From the NCBI GenBank assembly GCA_947501475.1, contig CANMWA010000004.1, positions 186,001 through 250,000 of the forward strand: a stretch of DNA of 64,000 bases, written 5' to 3'. Under the pieces are notes generated by a model. The model saw only the letters and a list, made by a program, of their open reading frames with translations, was not told the origin of the DNA and made no database searches. The stretch comes from an uncultured Aquimarina sp. (GTDB taxonomy: Bacteria > Bacteroidota > Bacteroidia > Flavobacteriales > Flavobacteriaceae). Positions 23,832 through 33,506 of the stretch are shown piece after piece (the first letter of the stretch is position 1; each line of letters begins with the position of its first letter). The position numbers and the translations under genes are program-made.

Positions 23832-25307
23832 ATGGCAAATTATTTTAATACGCTATCATTAAGAGATCAATTAACACAATTAGGAAAATGTAGATTCATG
23901 AATGCTGATGAATTTTCGTCAGGTGTTGATGCGATAAAAGGAAAGAAAATTGTAATAGTAGGATGTGGGGCTCAAGGGCTTAACCAAGGACTAAATATGA
24001 GAGATTCGGGGTTAGATATTTCTTATGCACTACGAGAAGCTGCTATCAAAGAAAAGAGACAATCCTTTATAAATGCATCTAATAACAAATTCAACGTAGG
24101 GACATATGAAGATTTGATCCCTAATGCTGATATTGTGATTAATCTTACTCCAGATAAACAACATACGCAGGTAGTTAATACGGTGATGCCTTTAATGAAA
24201 AAAGGAGCAACGTTATCATACTCTCATGGTTTTAATATTGTTGAAGAAGGTACGAAAGTAAGAGAAGATCTTACAGTAATTATGGTAGCACCAAAATGCC
24301 CTGGATCTGAGGTAAGAGAAGAATACAAAAGAGGATTTGGAGTACCTACTTTGATCGCTGTACACCCAGAAAACGATCCTCAAAAACAAGGTTTAGAACA
24401 AGCAAAAGCATATGCAGCTGCTACCGGTGGTCATCGAGCAGGGGTTCTTGAATCCTCATTCGTAGCCGAGGTAAAATCAGACCTTATGGGGGAGCAGACC
24501 ATTCTTTGTGGATTATTACAAACAGGATCTATTTTATGTTTTGATAAAATGATTGAGAAAGGAATAGATGCGGGATATGCTTCAAAATTGATCCAATATG
24601 GTTGGGAAACTATTACCGAAGGGATGAAATATGGTGGGATTACTAATATGATGGATCGTTTATCTAATGTTTCAAAAATCAAAGCATTTGAATTGTCTGA
24701 AGAATTAAAAGAAATTATGCGTCCGCTGTTTCAAAAACATATGGATGATATTATGACTGGTCATTTTTCAAAAACAATGATGGAAGATTGGGCAAATGAT
24801 GATAAAAATCTATTATCATGGAGAGCAGCTACAGGAGAGACTGCTTTTGAAAAAACCCCAGCTGGAGATATTGAAATTTCTGAACAAGATTTTTATGATC
24901 ATGGAGTGTTAATGGTGGCTTTAGTAAGAGCAGGAGTAGAACTGGCTTTTGAAGCTATGACAGATTCTGGAATTATTGAGGAGTCAGCTTATTATGAATC
25001 ATTGCATGAAACACCACTTATTGCTAATACAATTGCACGTAAAAAATTATTCGAAATGAACCGTGTGATTTCGGATACTGCAGAATATGGATGTTATCTT
25101 TTTGATCATGCTTGTAAACCATTATTGGCAGATTTTATGAAAAAAATAGATACCGATGTCATCGGAAAAGTATATGATCAAGGAAAAACGAATGAAGTGG
25201 ATAATGCTAAATTAATTGAAGTTAATGCTACGCTAAGAAATCACCCTATTGAGGTTGTTGGTGCTAGATTAAGAGCGTCTATGACTGCAATGAAAAGAAT
25301 TGTATAA
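23832..25307 (+). CDS. ilvC: Ketol-acid reductoisomerase, class II
   Basis: 491 residues, the long class II form with a duplicated C-terminal knotted domain. NAD(P) Rossmann motif [10 protein letters not shown] is near residue 42. It isomerises and reduces 2-acetolactate or 2-aceto-2-hydroxybutyrate to the dihydroxy acids used by IlvD. The conserved HGFNI and the acidic/His metal-binding residues of both C-terminal halves are present. It follows the 17-bp stem-loop. Confidence 0.96.
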   Translation: MANYFNTLSLRDQLTQLGKCRFMNADEFSSGVDAIKGKKIVIVGCGAQGLNQGLNMRDSGLDISYALREAAIKEKRQSFINASNNKFNVGTYEDLIPNADIVINLTPDKQHTQVVNTVMPLMKKGATLSYSHGFNIVEEGTKVREDLTVIMVAPKCPGSEVREEYKRGFGVPTLIAVHPENDPQKQGLEQAKAYAAATGGHRAGVLESSFVAEVKSDLMGEQTILCGLLQTGSILCFDKMIEKGIDAGYASKLIQYGWETITEGMKYGGITNMMDRLSNVSKIKAFELSEELKEIMRPLFQKHMDDIMTGHFSKTMMEDWANDDKNLLSWRAATGETAFEKTPAGDIEISEQDFYDHGVLMVALVRAGVELAFEAMTDSGIIEESAYYESLHETPLIANTIARKKLFEMNRVISDTAEYGCYLFDHACKPLLADFMKKIDTDVIGKVYDQGKTNEVDNAKLIEVNATLRNHPIEVVGARLRASMTAMKRIV

Positions 25308-25459
25308 AAATCGCAGAGTAACCTTATAGTATAACCAACTAAGAATGATAATTTAATCAAATTTTTGTATAGCCGGGTCTGTTGAAGTTTTGAGATGTGT
25401 ATTGTGTAATCTTTGATAGATCTAGGCTTGCAAAAATGTTAAGAGTAAAGTAAGGAATT

Positions 25460-26725
25460 ATGAACATAATAACCACGACATATTTTCCAGAATTAGAGGA
25501 TATCCAGAAAGCGGCTTCAGCAATTAAAGAAGTAGCTATGGTAACACCTTTAATGAATAGTATTCGATATTCTAGAAGGTATGATGCAAACATTTTGCTT
25601 AAACGCGAAGATTTGCAACGGGTTCGTTCTTACAAAATTAGAGGAGCTTTTAATAAAATAAGCTCACTTACCAAAGAAGAATTAAAAAGAGGAGTGGTGT
25701 GTGCAAGTGCGGGAAATCATGCGCAAGGTGTGGCTTTTGCATGTCATCATCTAGGTATAGACGGAACTATTTATATGCCTACGGTGACACCAAAACAAAA
25801 AATAGCACAAACCCAAATGTTTGGGGGTGATCATGTTAAGATCGTTTTAGAAGGGGATACTTTTGATGATTCTTCTAAAGCAGCAATTAAGGCTTGTGAG
25901 TTAGACGGAAAAACCTTTGTTCATCCATTTGAAGATCCTAAAACTATTGAAGGTCAAGGAACTATTGGTCTCGAAATATTTGAACAAGCTGATGCTCCAA
26001 TCGATTATGTTTTTGTGGCAATAGGAGGAGGAGGATTAGCATCTGGATTATGCGGTGCATTAAAGGCACTCTCGCCTAAAACAAAAATTATTGGGATAGA
26101 ACCTCAAGGAGCACCTTCTATGCTTACTTCTATTCAAAATAATAAAAATACCGAGATTACTGAAATCGATAAATTTATAGATGGTGCGGCTGTGCAAAAA
26201 GTTGGAGACCTTAATTTTGATATCTGTAAAGAATATTTATCTGATATGTTTACTGTTCCTGAAGGGTTAGTATGCCAGACTATTTTAGATTTATATAATA
26301 GAGATGCAATTGTAGTTGAACCTGCTGGAGCTTTAACCTTGGCAGCTTTAGAATTCTACAAGGATAAAATCAAGGGTAAAAATGTAGTTTGTATTGTAAG
26401 TGGAAGTAATAATGATATTACTCGCACTGCAGAGATCAAAGAAAGAGCATTACTGTATGCAGACCTGAAACACTATTTCATTGTTCGTTTTCCGCAAAGA
26501 GCGGGTGCATTAAAACAATTTGTTGGCGAAGTATTAGGTCCTAATGATGATATTACTCATTTTGAATACTCAAAAAAATCCAGTAGAGAAAACGGTCCTG
26601 CAGTAGTAGGTATAGAACTAAAAAACAAAGATGACCTCGAACCTCTTATTGCTAGAATGAAACAGCTTAATTTCTTCGGCGATTATTTAAATGATAAGCC
26701 AGATTTGTTTCAATTTTTGGTATAA
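25460..26725 (+). CDS. ilvA: Threonine dehydratase (biosynthetic)
   Basis: 421 residues. The PLP lysine is in RSYKIRGAFNKI, the glycine loop is IGGGGLASG, and a C-terminal ACT-like regulatory region runs from about 335. It deaminates threonine to 2-ketobutyrate, the first step to isoleucine. Placement at the end of ilvDBNC supports the anabolic role over a catabolic one. The C-terminus NDKPDLFQFLV is found again in a decayed copy at 27434-27502, between the two downstream membrane-protein genes. Confidence 0.95.
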   Translation: MNIITTTYFPELEDIQKAASAIKEVAMVTPLMNSIRYSRRYDANILLKREDLQRVRSYKIRGAFNKISSLTKEELKRGVVCASAGNHAQGVAFACHHLGIDGTIYMPTVTPKQKIAQTQMFGGDHVKIVLEGDTFDDSSKAAIKACELDGKTFVHPFEDPKTIEGQGTIGLEIFEQADAPIDYVFVAIGGGGLASGLCGALKALSPKTKIIGIEPQGAPSMLTSIQNNKNTEITEIDKFIDGAAVQKVGDLNFDICKEYLSDMFTVPEGLVCQTILDLYNRDAIVVEPAGALTLAALEFYKDKIKGKNVVCIVSGSNNDITRTAEIKERALLYADLKHYFIVRFPQRAGALKQFVGEVLGPNDDITHFEYSKKSSRENGPAVVGIELKNKDDLEPLIARMKQLNFFGDYLNDKPDLFQFLV

Positions 26726-26849
26726 TATTTAATTATGCATATCCTAATATATTAATTAATCTAAGAAAAAATTAGTGAAAGGGATGATGAATTTAAGAGA
26801 ATAGAAGTAACATTTTTTAATATCATTACATAAATATTAAATATTTGTA

Positions 26850-27410
26850 ATGAGAAAACAGTTTTATAGTATATTATTTATTCTTGGTGCTTTTTCTACA
26901 CAAGCACAAATTAAGTTTGGTCTTGGTTTTGGTTATGTTCATCCTTTGGGTGATATTCCTAACTTTGCAAAAGGAGGATTTAGTGGTTACTCAGAATTTG
27001 GGATTGGAGTTTCTGAAAAAACAGATTTTTTATTTAGATATCAGACAGATATACTGTATGGTGCAGATACCCTTCTTGAAGGAGATAATATTGCGAATAC
27101 AAGAATAAGTACTTTTGCTTTTAATTCGCGTTTTTTTTTGTCGGATATAGATAATTCATTTAGACCTTTCTTAGGTTTTGGAATAGGTTTTACCAATATA
27201 AATCAAGATAGAATAGGCTTTGTTGTTGATAGATCCGGAACGGAGGTTAAAGGAATAAAAGGAAAAACTAATTTTTCGATCCGACCTTCGGTAGGGTTGT
27301 TGTTTGAAAATTGGCTTATTATCGATGCTTCATATTTGAATGCTGGAGAAATAAAAAAAAACTCTATTAGTGATTTGTCAATTACAATTGGATATTTATT
27401 TACTTTATAA
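26850..27410 (+). CDS. Outer-membrane beta-barrel protein (paralogue 1)
   Basis: 186 residues with a signal peptide (cleavage after FSTQAQ, about residue 20). A small eight-strand-type barrel follows, with alternating hydrophobic/aromatic strands and Gly-rich turns (GLGFGYVHPLGDIPNF, FLGFGIGF). It ends in a C-terminal strand with hydrophobic last residue (ITIGYLFTL). It is a paralogue of the gene at 27714, sharing the GxGxGYxxPxGDI start and the ISDLSITIGYLFT end. A structural or small-porin role is likely; no ligand is evident. Confidence 0.8.
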   Translation: MRKQFYSILFILGAFSTQAQIKFGLGFGYVHPLGDIPNFAKGGFSGYSEFGIGVSEKTDFLFRYQTDILYGADTLLEGDNIANTRISTFAFNSRFFLSDIDNSFRPFLGFGIGFTNINQDRIGFVVDRSGTEVKGIKGKTNFSIRPSVGLLFENWLIIDASYLNAGEIKKNSISDLSITIGYLFTL

Positions 27411-27433
27411 TATTCAATTCAAAACGATCTGAA

Positions 27434-27502
27434 TGATAAGTAATAACATTTTATGAGATTGCTTACATGATAAGCCAGATTTGTTTCAGTTTTTGGTATA
27501 AT
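27434..27502 (+). pseudogene. ilvA: Decayed copy of the ilvA 3' end
   Basis: Reading from 27434 gives M-I-S-N-N-I-L-stop-DCLHDKPDLFQFLV-stop, which aligns without gaps to the last 22 residues of IlvA. 27467-27506 matches 26691-26730 at 39 of 40 bases, including bases after the stop. It lies between two paralogous barrel genes, so an ilvA-tail plus barrel-gene unit was probably duplicated in tandem. Confidence 0.8.
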
Positions 27503-27713
27503 ATTTTAAAAACAGAACGGGTGCTGATTTAAGCTTTTCTTATTCTTTTATTTTCAAATATTTTTCCATAGAGTGTAAATTCAGTTTATTTTTCAACAAT
27601 GATTATTACAAGAAATCGATAGCCTATAAAGGTGTTTTTTTGTGAAAAAAATGTTAATTAATTTTTTTATTCTTATATTCACTACAGTAAAAACAATAAA
27701 ACTTAAATCTATT

Positions 27714-28271
27714 ATGAAAAAATTATTACTTTTTGCTGCTGTTGCAGCTTTAGGATTTACAAGTGTTAATGCTCAGGTTAGACTTGGTCTTGGTGTTGGT
27801 TACGCATTACCTTCTGGTGATATTGCTGACATTACTGATGGTGGACTTTCTGCACACTTTGAATTAGGATATGGTGTAACAGAAGATATAGATGTTTCGA
27901 TTTTATATCACGGAGAATTCTTAGTTGGTGGTGATGCAGATATAGCAGGACAATCGATATCTTACGGAGCTATAGCATTAGGAAGTTATATGCTTAATGG
28001 AAGATACTATTTTTTGAAAGAAGGATTTAGACCTTATGGTAGTCTTGGATTAGGTATCACTAGTGTAGGAGCTGTAGAAATAGAAGGAAACGGTGAAACT
28101 TTAGAAGCAGCTGGGAGTGAATCCAATTTCTCATTCAGACCAGCACTTGGTTTCAAATATGGAGTGCTTAATATGAATGTAGCCTACTTAAGTGCAGGTA
28201 AAGTTGGCGACAACTCTGTAAGTGATATTACTATTAATCTTGGTTTATTATTTACTTTCGGAGGAAAATAA
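27714..28271 (+). CDS. Outer-membrane beta-barrel protein (paralogue 2)
   Basis: 185 residues from the ATG at 27714. That start gives a clean signal peptide (KKLLLFAAVAALGFTSVNAQ), whereas the in-frame ATG at 27642 adds an unlikely extension. The mature part is a small barrel (RLGLGVGYALPSGDI ... ITINLGLLFTFGGK) related to the gene at 26850. Two terminators follow it. Role unknown beyond an envelope location. Confidence 0.82.
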   Translation: MKKLLLFAAVAALGFTSVNAQVRLGLGVGYALPSGDIADITDGGLSAHFELGYGVTEDIDVSILYHGEFLVGGDADIAGQSISYGAIALGSYMLNGRYYFLKEGFRPYGSLGLGITSVGAVEIEGNGETLEAAGSESNFSFRPALGFKYGVLNMNVAYLSAGKVGDNSVSDITINLGLLFTFGGK

Positions 28272-28297
28272 ATAAAAGAATATTGATACATTATGAT

Positions 28298-28328
28298 AAG
28301 ACCATCTGAAAAGGTGGTCTTATTTTTT
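28298..28328 (+). terminator. Terminator of the barrel gene
   Basis: AAGACCA ... TGGTCTT stem (28298-28304 with 28315-28321) followed by a T-rich tail, 27 bp after the stop. Confidence 0.75.
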
Positions 28329-28370
28329 CTAACGAAGTATTTGTAAATTGAATTGTCATTGATAAAAGAT

Positions 28371-28397
28371 ACCCTTATTGAGTTTGCAAGGGTTTTT
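28371..28397 (+). terminator. Second terminator
   Basis: ACCCTT ... AAGGGT stem followed by TTTTT. It lies between convergent genes and may also slow transcription coming from kdgA on the other strand. Confidence 0.6.
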
Positions 28398-28477
28398 CTG
28401 ACATTGGCAAAAAAAGCAAGTCATTCTAGAGTAATCTAATTTCAGTTTACTACAGAACAAAAACACAAAATATAAGA

Positions 28478-29155
28478 TCAACTTTCTTTTCTTATTTTAT
28501 GTACTATTTGAATTGATCTTCTGGTTAATTTCTCAATCTTTTCATAGTCAAAATCATTATCACTATTTTTAATGATAAGTTTTGAGCCCATACCCACACA
28601 ATGAACTCCTGCTTTAAACCATCTGGTAAGGTTTTCTTTTTCAGGAGAAACTCCACCACTTGGCATGATACTAGACCAGGGACAAGGTGCCAAGATACTT
28701 TTAACAAAATCAGGACCACCAACTTGCGCTGCAGGAAATATTTTTATAATCTCTGCACCCAATTCTTCTGCATAATTAATCTCGGTAAGGGTAGCGCATC
28801 CTGGTAACCATGATATTTTTCGTCTATTGCAAACTTTTGCAATATCAGCGTTTAAAATAGGAGAGACGATAAAGTTTGCTCCTTTTTGAATGTAAATTGA
28901 GGCCGTACCTGGATCAACAATAGATCCTATACCAAGTATCATACCTGGTAGCTCGTTAGTACTCCATTCGATGATTTTGGAAAATACTTCTTGAGCATTA
29001 TCTCCTCGATTCGTAAATTCAAATACTCTGGCACCTCCATCATAGCAAGCTTTAATTACTTTCTTAGCAATTTCGGGATCGTGATGATAAAACAGGGGGA
29101 CTATCCCAGTTTGCTGCATGATGTGTGTAACTTCTATTCTTGTATATTTTGCCAT
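28478..29155 (-). CDS. kdgA: KDPG aldolase (2-keto-3-deoxy-6-phosphogluconate aldolase)
   Basis: 225 residues of the KDPG/KHG aldolase TIM-barrel family. The Schiff-base lysine is Lys138 in IIKIFPAAQVGG. It splits KDPG to pyruvate and glyceraldehyde-3-phosphate, the last step of alginate monomer breakdown. Its ATG overlaps the kdgK stop by one base (TAATG on the minus strand), so kinase and aldolase are made together. Last gene of the alginate locus. Confidence 0.93.
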   Translation of the reverse strand: MAKYTRIEVTHIMQQTGIVPLFYHHDPEIAKKVIKACYDGGARVFEFTNRGDNAQEVFSKIIEWSTNELPGMILGIGSIVDPGTASIYIQKGANFIVSPILNADIAKVCNRRKISWLPGCATLTEINYAEELGAEIIKIFPAAQVGGPDFVKSILAPCPWSSIMPSGGVSPEKENLTRWFKAGVHCVGMGSKLIIKNSDNDFDYEKIEKLTRRSIQIVHKIRKES

Positions 29156-30159
29156 TATCGTATAATTCTACCACTCAGGTTACCCTGAATTATATTAAGT
29201 ATCTCTTTTTCGGTTACTAAATTGGCATCACCTTCGATCGTGTGTTTAATAGCACATGCGGCATTAGCAAACTCGAGTGCTCTAATATCATCATAGTGCA
29301 ATAAACCATGTATTAACCCTGCAGCATATGCGTCTCCTGTGCCAATTCGATCAATCACGTGGGTGATTTCTAATTCGTTTGTTTGTGCATATTCATTTCC
29401 GTTCCACATTCGGGCTCTTATTTTATGCCAATTGGCATTAACCGATATTCTGGTTTTATCAAACACTTTTTTAATGCTCGAATGCTCATTAATTAATAGT
29501 TCACTACCTGCAACAAAACCTTCTTTACTATGAGAAAACGTTGTTTTAAACAACTCATTAATTTCATTTGGTCCGCCAATAAAAATAGTAGACATACTAA
29601 CTAATTCGTTTAAGGTGTCAATTGCATTTTTTTCGTAATTCCATAAATTACTCCTGTATGCCGGATCTGCAGATATTGTTATTCCTTTCTCTTTAGCAAT
29701 TTGGAGCCCTTCTTTAAGCGCTTGATAGGCATTATAAGATAAGGCAGGAGTAATACCGGTCCAATGAAACCAAGTGCAATCCTCAAGAATTGTATGCCAG
29801 TCTATCAGTTTAGGGTCAATACTGCTAAATGCTGTATTGGACCTGTTATATGATATAGTACTAGACCTCATAACTGCTCCCACTTCTAGAAAATATACTC
29901 CTAATGGGTATTTTGAATCCATGATTGAGCTGGTATTTACACCATACTTTTGGAGATAGCTTTTTACAGCATCACCCACAAAATCATTAGGCACAGCACT
30001 TATATGTTCTGTTTTATTACCTAATTGTGAGAGTGAAATTGCCACATTAGCCTCTGTTCCGCCAAAGTAGTACTCTAGTTGGTTAGATTGTTTTAATTTT
30101 TTATTTCCCAGTGGAGCTATACGCATTAAAACTTCTCCAAAGGTTACTACTTTATTCAT
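29155..30159 (-). CDS. kdgK: 2-keto-3-deoxygluconate kinase (PfkB family)
   Basis: 334 residues of the PfkB/ribokinase family: GEVLMRIAP at the start, GGTEANVAISLSQLG, and the C-terminal anion-hole motif RIGTGDAYAAGL with the catalytic Asp. It phosphorylates KDG to KDPG with ATP. Coupled to kdgA. It lies 144 bp after the reductase gene. Function is assigned from family plus the alginate context. Confidence 0.92.
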   Translation of the reverse strand: MNKVVTFGEVLMRIAPLGNKKLKQSNQLEYYFGGTEANVAISLSQLGNKTEHISAVPNDFVGDAVKSYLQKYGVNTSSIMDSKYPLGVYFLEVGAVMRSSTISYNRSNTAFSSIDPKLIDWHTILEDCTWFHWTGITPALSYNAYQALKEGLQIAKEKGITISADPAYRSNLWNYEKNAIDTLNELVSMSTIFIGGPNEINELFKTTFSHSKEGFVAGSELLINEHSSIKKVFDKTRISVNANWHKIRARMWNGNEYAQTNELEITHVIDRIGTGDAYAAGLIHGLLHYDDIRALEFANAACAIKHTIEGDANLVTEKEILNIIQGNLSGRIIR

Positions 30160-30303
30160 TTTTAATTTTTATTTATGGTCATTAGTAATGAAAAATTAAC
30201 TAAAAGCTAAACTCCCATTTATAGTAACATTATTTCCTATAAATATAAATGATTAATCACTAGCTTAATAAGCCATTATTTAAATATGTATACTTCTTTA
30301 TTT

Positions 30304-31065
30304 TTAAATTCCTAAAGCTTGCCCTCCACCAATTTGAATAGTTTCGGCGGTTATAAAAGCAGCATTATCACTTGCTAAGAAAGAAACAACAGAAGCTACA
30401 TCTTCAGGTTGACCTAATCTTCCTAATAAAATATTGTTTTTCCATGATGCAAAAACTTCAGGCTTTGTTGATTTAATTTGCGCATGGAATGGAGTATCAA
30501 TTGTGCCAGGAGATACAGCATTTACTCTAATACCATACTCTGCCAGGTCTTTTGCTAATGCTCTGGTTATTGCATTAACTGCTGCTTTAGATGTTCCGTA
30601 AATTCCTGCTCCAGGCCCTCCAGCAGTCCATCCAGCATTTGATGTGTAGTTTATAATAGAAGCGTTTTCTCCTTTTTTAAGAAATGGAATAGCAGCTCTT
30701 GAAGCAAAAAAAGTGGAGTCAAGGTTTAACGCCATTACGGATCTGTAAAATTCGGTTGTCATTCCTTCAAACCTGGATCGTCCACCTAATCCACCAGCAT
30801 TATTTACCAGTACATCAATTTTACCATACTTTTCTCCAATGGTATTTATGTTTGCGGTTACGGCATCTTCGTTGGTAACGTCAAATCCATAGTACTCGGC
30901 AGTTATTCCTTTAGCAGTAAGTTCTTCTACTCTTTGAGCCCCTTTATCATCCTCTATACCATTTAAAATTACAGTATATCCATCGTTACCTAATCTTTTT
31001 GCAACTTCGAAACCAATACCACCGGTAGCTCCCGTTACTATAGCTATTTTTTCTTTTAAATTCAT
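30304..31065 (-). CDS. SDR-family DEH reductase (probable)
   Basis: 253 residues, classical short-chain dehydrogenase: cofactor motif TGATGGIG near residue 12, NNAGG, and catalytic Ser with Tyr-x-x-x-Lys (IYGTSKAAV). In alginate loci the SDR at this place reduces 4-deoxy-L-erythro-5-hexoseulose uronate (DEH) to 2-keto-3-deoxygluconate, feeding KdgK. The substrate is inferred from context only. It starts 28 bp after the transporter. Confidence 0.88.
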   Translation of the reverse strand: MNLKEKIAIVTGATGGIGFEVAKRLGNDGYTVILNGIEDDKGAQRVEELTAKGITAEYYGFDVTNEDAVTANINTIGEKYGKIDVLVNNAGGLGGRSRFEGMTTEFYRSVMALNLDSTFFASRAAIPFLKKGENASIINYTSNAGWTAGGPGAGIYGTSKAAVNAITRALAKDLAEYGIRVNAVSPGTIDTPFHAQIKSTKPEVFASWKNNILLGRLGQPEDVASVVSFLASDNAAFITAETIQIGGGQALGI

Positions 31066-31093
31066 TTTTTCTAATAATTTATTATAAGTTGTT

Positions 31094-32362
31094 TTAATTT
31101 TTTTCTTTTAATGGTTTTATTTCTTTGATCAGTACAAAAATCGATAGTACTGATAATGGCGCCAATACTGCCAGAATAATAAATGCTGGAGTATAAGAAA
31201 CCGTTGTTATTTTAGGGATAATAAAGTTCATTATCGCTACTGAAATTGCTCCGATAGTGCCTGCAAGCCCGGCTAGCGCTCCTACTGATTTACTTTTTAA
31301 GAGATCACTGGATAAGGTTTGTATGTTGCTAATAGAGAATTGAAATCCGAAAAGCACTACAAATACAAAGGAGACGAACTTGATAGGTGTGTCTGCAAAA
31401 AGGATAGCGCCTATAATAGATATAAAAATAATGACCCCACCAAGAGCGATAACTCGTTTTCTAGCTTTGTCTAGACTCAATGATTTCATTAACCTTTGCA
31501 CATACCAACCGCCTGCAATACTACCTATAGCAGCTCCTACATACGGGAACCAGGCATAGAGACCAATCTCTTTTACATTGAATCCATATTCTTTATTAAG
31601 ATAAATTGGCATCCAGAATACGAATAACCACCAGATGGGTTCAATAAAGAATCGAGCGGCTAATATTCCCCAAGCTTCTTTAAATTTTAGTATTTTTAAT
31701 AGCGGCAAAGCTTTCTCTTGAGTATTCTCTTCGTTGTTTTGTTCTTGATCAGATAAGATGTACTCTTTTTCTTCATTAGTTATCCATGGATGTTCTTTTG
31801 GTTGTTTCTTATTGAAAATTAACCAGGGGATAATCCATAAAAAACCAATTACACCAATGATGATAAAAGTCCATCTCCATCCATAGCCTTCAAATAATTT
31901 TGCTATTGTTGGAGCAGCAATTATTGAACCTATAGCGGCTCCAGCATTAAATATCCCTTGTGCTACAGCACGTTCTTTTATAGGAAACCATTCTGCATTA
32001 TTTTTTACGGCTCCTGGCCAGTTTCCTGCTTCTGAAACTCCCAAGATACCTCTATAAAGACCCAAGGAAGCTAATCCTTTGGCGAAGAAATGAAGTAAAG
32101 ATGCTAATGACCAGAAAAAGATAGATAGTACAAACCCAATCTTAGTGCCTACTTTATCATATACCCAACCAGATATAAATTTACCAGCAGCATAAGTGAT
32201 GGTAAAAATGTTGATAATCCAGGCGTAATCTTCTTCTGTTAACCCTAAATCTTTTTTCATTTCTGGCCACATGATTCCCAGAGCAGACCTATCAATATAA
32301 TTAATTATAGTTGCAAGGCATACAAGCCCTATGATCCACCATCTTAATCCTTTAACTTTCAT
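31094..32362 (-). CDS. MFS sugar-acid (hexuronate-type) transporter
   Basis: 422 residues, 12 predicted membrane helices, anion:cation symporter branch of the major facilitator family (ExuT-like; INYIDRSALGIMWPEM in helix 1, GVSEAGNWPGAVK in helix 4). It probably carries DEH or another uronate across the inner membrane by ion symport. In operon order with the reductase downstream. The 202 bp between it and the regulator gene hold no TTGG-type operator. Confidence 0.9.
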   Translation of the reverse strand: MKVKGLRWWIIGLVCLATIINYIDRSALGIMWPEMKKDLGLTEEDYAWIINIFTITYAAGKFISGWVYDKVGTKIGFVLSIFFWSLASLLHFFAKGLASLGLYRGILGVSEAGNWPGAVKNNAEWFPIKERAVAQGIFNAGAAIGSIIAAPTIAKLFEGYGWRWTFIIIGVIGFLWIIPWLIFNKKQPKEHPWITNEEKEYILSDQEQNNEENTQEKALPLLKILKFKEAWGILAARFFIEPIWWLFVFWMPIYLNKEYGFNVKEIGLYAWFPYVGAAIGSIAGGWYVQRLMKSLSLDKARKRVIALGGVIIFISIIGAILFADTPIKFVSFVFVVLFGFQFSISNIQTLSSDLLKSKSVGALAGLAGTIGAISVAIMNFIIPKITTVSYTPAFIILAVLAPLSVLSIFVLIKEIKPLKEKN

Positions 32363-32564
32363 ATTTTTTGTTTAGTTAAAGAGAATCCTCTGAAAAGTAT
32401 TCAAGAGCTTTACCTTCTATAAAGATGTAAGCCAGGCTTGGTATTATTTCAGTTTACTAAGATGCCACTGAAGTTCTAGATAGCTCTAAATATATCTTAA
32501 CTATCTAAATACTTTTTTTGTAAAATGGTCTAAGTATGAAACCCTCTATTTTTTTATCTTTTAT

Positions 32565-33278
32565 TTAATCTTTTTGATTGTAACAGTATTGATATAACAT
32601 TTTGAAGTGAGCTTTCATTTTTTCTTTTGCTAGCTTCGGGTCTTGGGTTTTAATGGCTTCATAAATATCTGTATGCTCTTGGATTCCCAAAAATGCTTGA
32701 TTAGAATCACATACATGATATTTCTCAAAATTGGTAATGATACCGGGAGTAATAATAAGCATGAATGTATTCATAGTACTATTTCCGCTTGCTTTGGCAA
32801 TTGCTAGATGAAATAACAAATCTTCTTGAACAGCATCTTTTCCTTTGATAACTTTATCGGCATATGCATCAAGTGCTTCTTTAATAAGTCTTAAATCATC
32901 ATCGGTTCTTCGTAAAGCTGCTAGTCTGGCCGTTTTTAGTTCTAATAATATTCTGGTTTCAACTAAAGATTTAAATTCAGGGTCATCCAACCGTAAAATG
33001 TCTTCAATCATACCATTCATGGCAATAACCCCAATGTTGGCTACAAAAGTGCCACTTTGAGGGATGGACTGTAAAAGCCCATAAAACTCTAGTTTCTGAA
33101 TGGCCTCTCTAATGTTTCCTCTACTAACTTCAAATTTTTCGGATAAAGTTCTTTCGGAAGGTAACTTATCACCTGGTTCCAAATTTTTATAATTGATTAA
33201 ATCTCGTATTTGGGAAATAATTTTTTTCTGAATTTCGCGGTTTTCATTCTTTGTTAGTATTTCTAATTTCATAGTCAT
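32565..33278 (-). CDS. FadR-type GntR regulator 1 of the alginate locus
   Basis: 237 residues (ATG 33278; an ATG two codons on is equally good). N-terminal winged helix (GDKLPSERTLSEKFEVSRG then NIREAIQKLEF) and C-terminal FCD ligand domain with the metal-binding His/Asp pattern (LFHLAIAKASGN). Two palindromes, TTGGTTAACCAG and TTGGTTTTCCAA, lie 19-43 bp upstream, so it probably represses itself. A KDG-like sugar acid is the likely inducer. It is a close paralogue of the regulator at 45588 (shared VSRxxxRxAIQKLEFYGL). Confidence 0.9.
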   Translation of the reverse strand: MTMKLEILTKNENREIQKKIISQIRDLINYKNLEPGDKLPSERTLSEKFEVSRGNIREAIQKLEFYGLLQSIPQSGTFVANIGVIAMNGMIEDILRLDDPEFKSLVETRILLELKTARLAALRRTDDDLRLIKEALDAYADKVIKGKDAVQEDLLFHLAIAKASGNSTMNTFMLIITPGIITNFEKYHVCDSNQAFLGIQEHTDIYEAIKTQDPKLAKEKMKAHFKMLYQYCYNQKD

Positions 33279-33296
33279 CAGTGTGTATTAAATAAA

Positions 33297-33321
33297 TTGG
33301 TTAACCAGATTGGTTTTCCAA
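33297..33321. promoter_or_regulatory. Double FadR-type operator upstream of regulator 1
   Basis: TTGGTTAACCAG (33297-33308) and TTGGTTTTCCAA (33310-33321), starts 13 bp apart. Same pattern as at 40230 and 45395. Confidence 0.72.
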
Positions 33322-33506
33322 AATTAAAAAATTATTTATTACAATAAAAGGGTATAGGCATTTATAATTCTGTTTGATTTAGTTAGTCTATTGGTTATCA
33401 ATAGAGTTTGTTACCTCTTTGGATTGAGATAACAAACTCGATAACAAGGCTAACTCAATTCTATCTTATTCATTTTGTTCATAGTATCCTTAATTTATAT
33501 TTTAAA

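Noticed and set aside
26884..27108. Second-frame ORF inside barrel gene 1
   Set aside because: A frame shadow; the barrel frame has signal peptide and paralogue support.
27642..27713. N-terminal extension of the second barrel gene
   Set aside because: The extension would bury the signal peptide; ATG 27714 starts a standard one.
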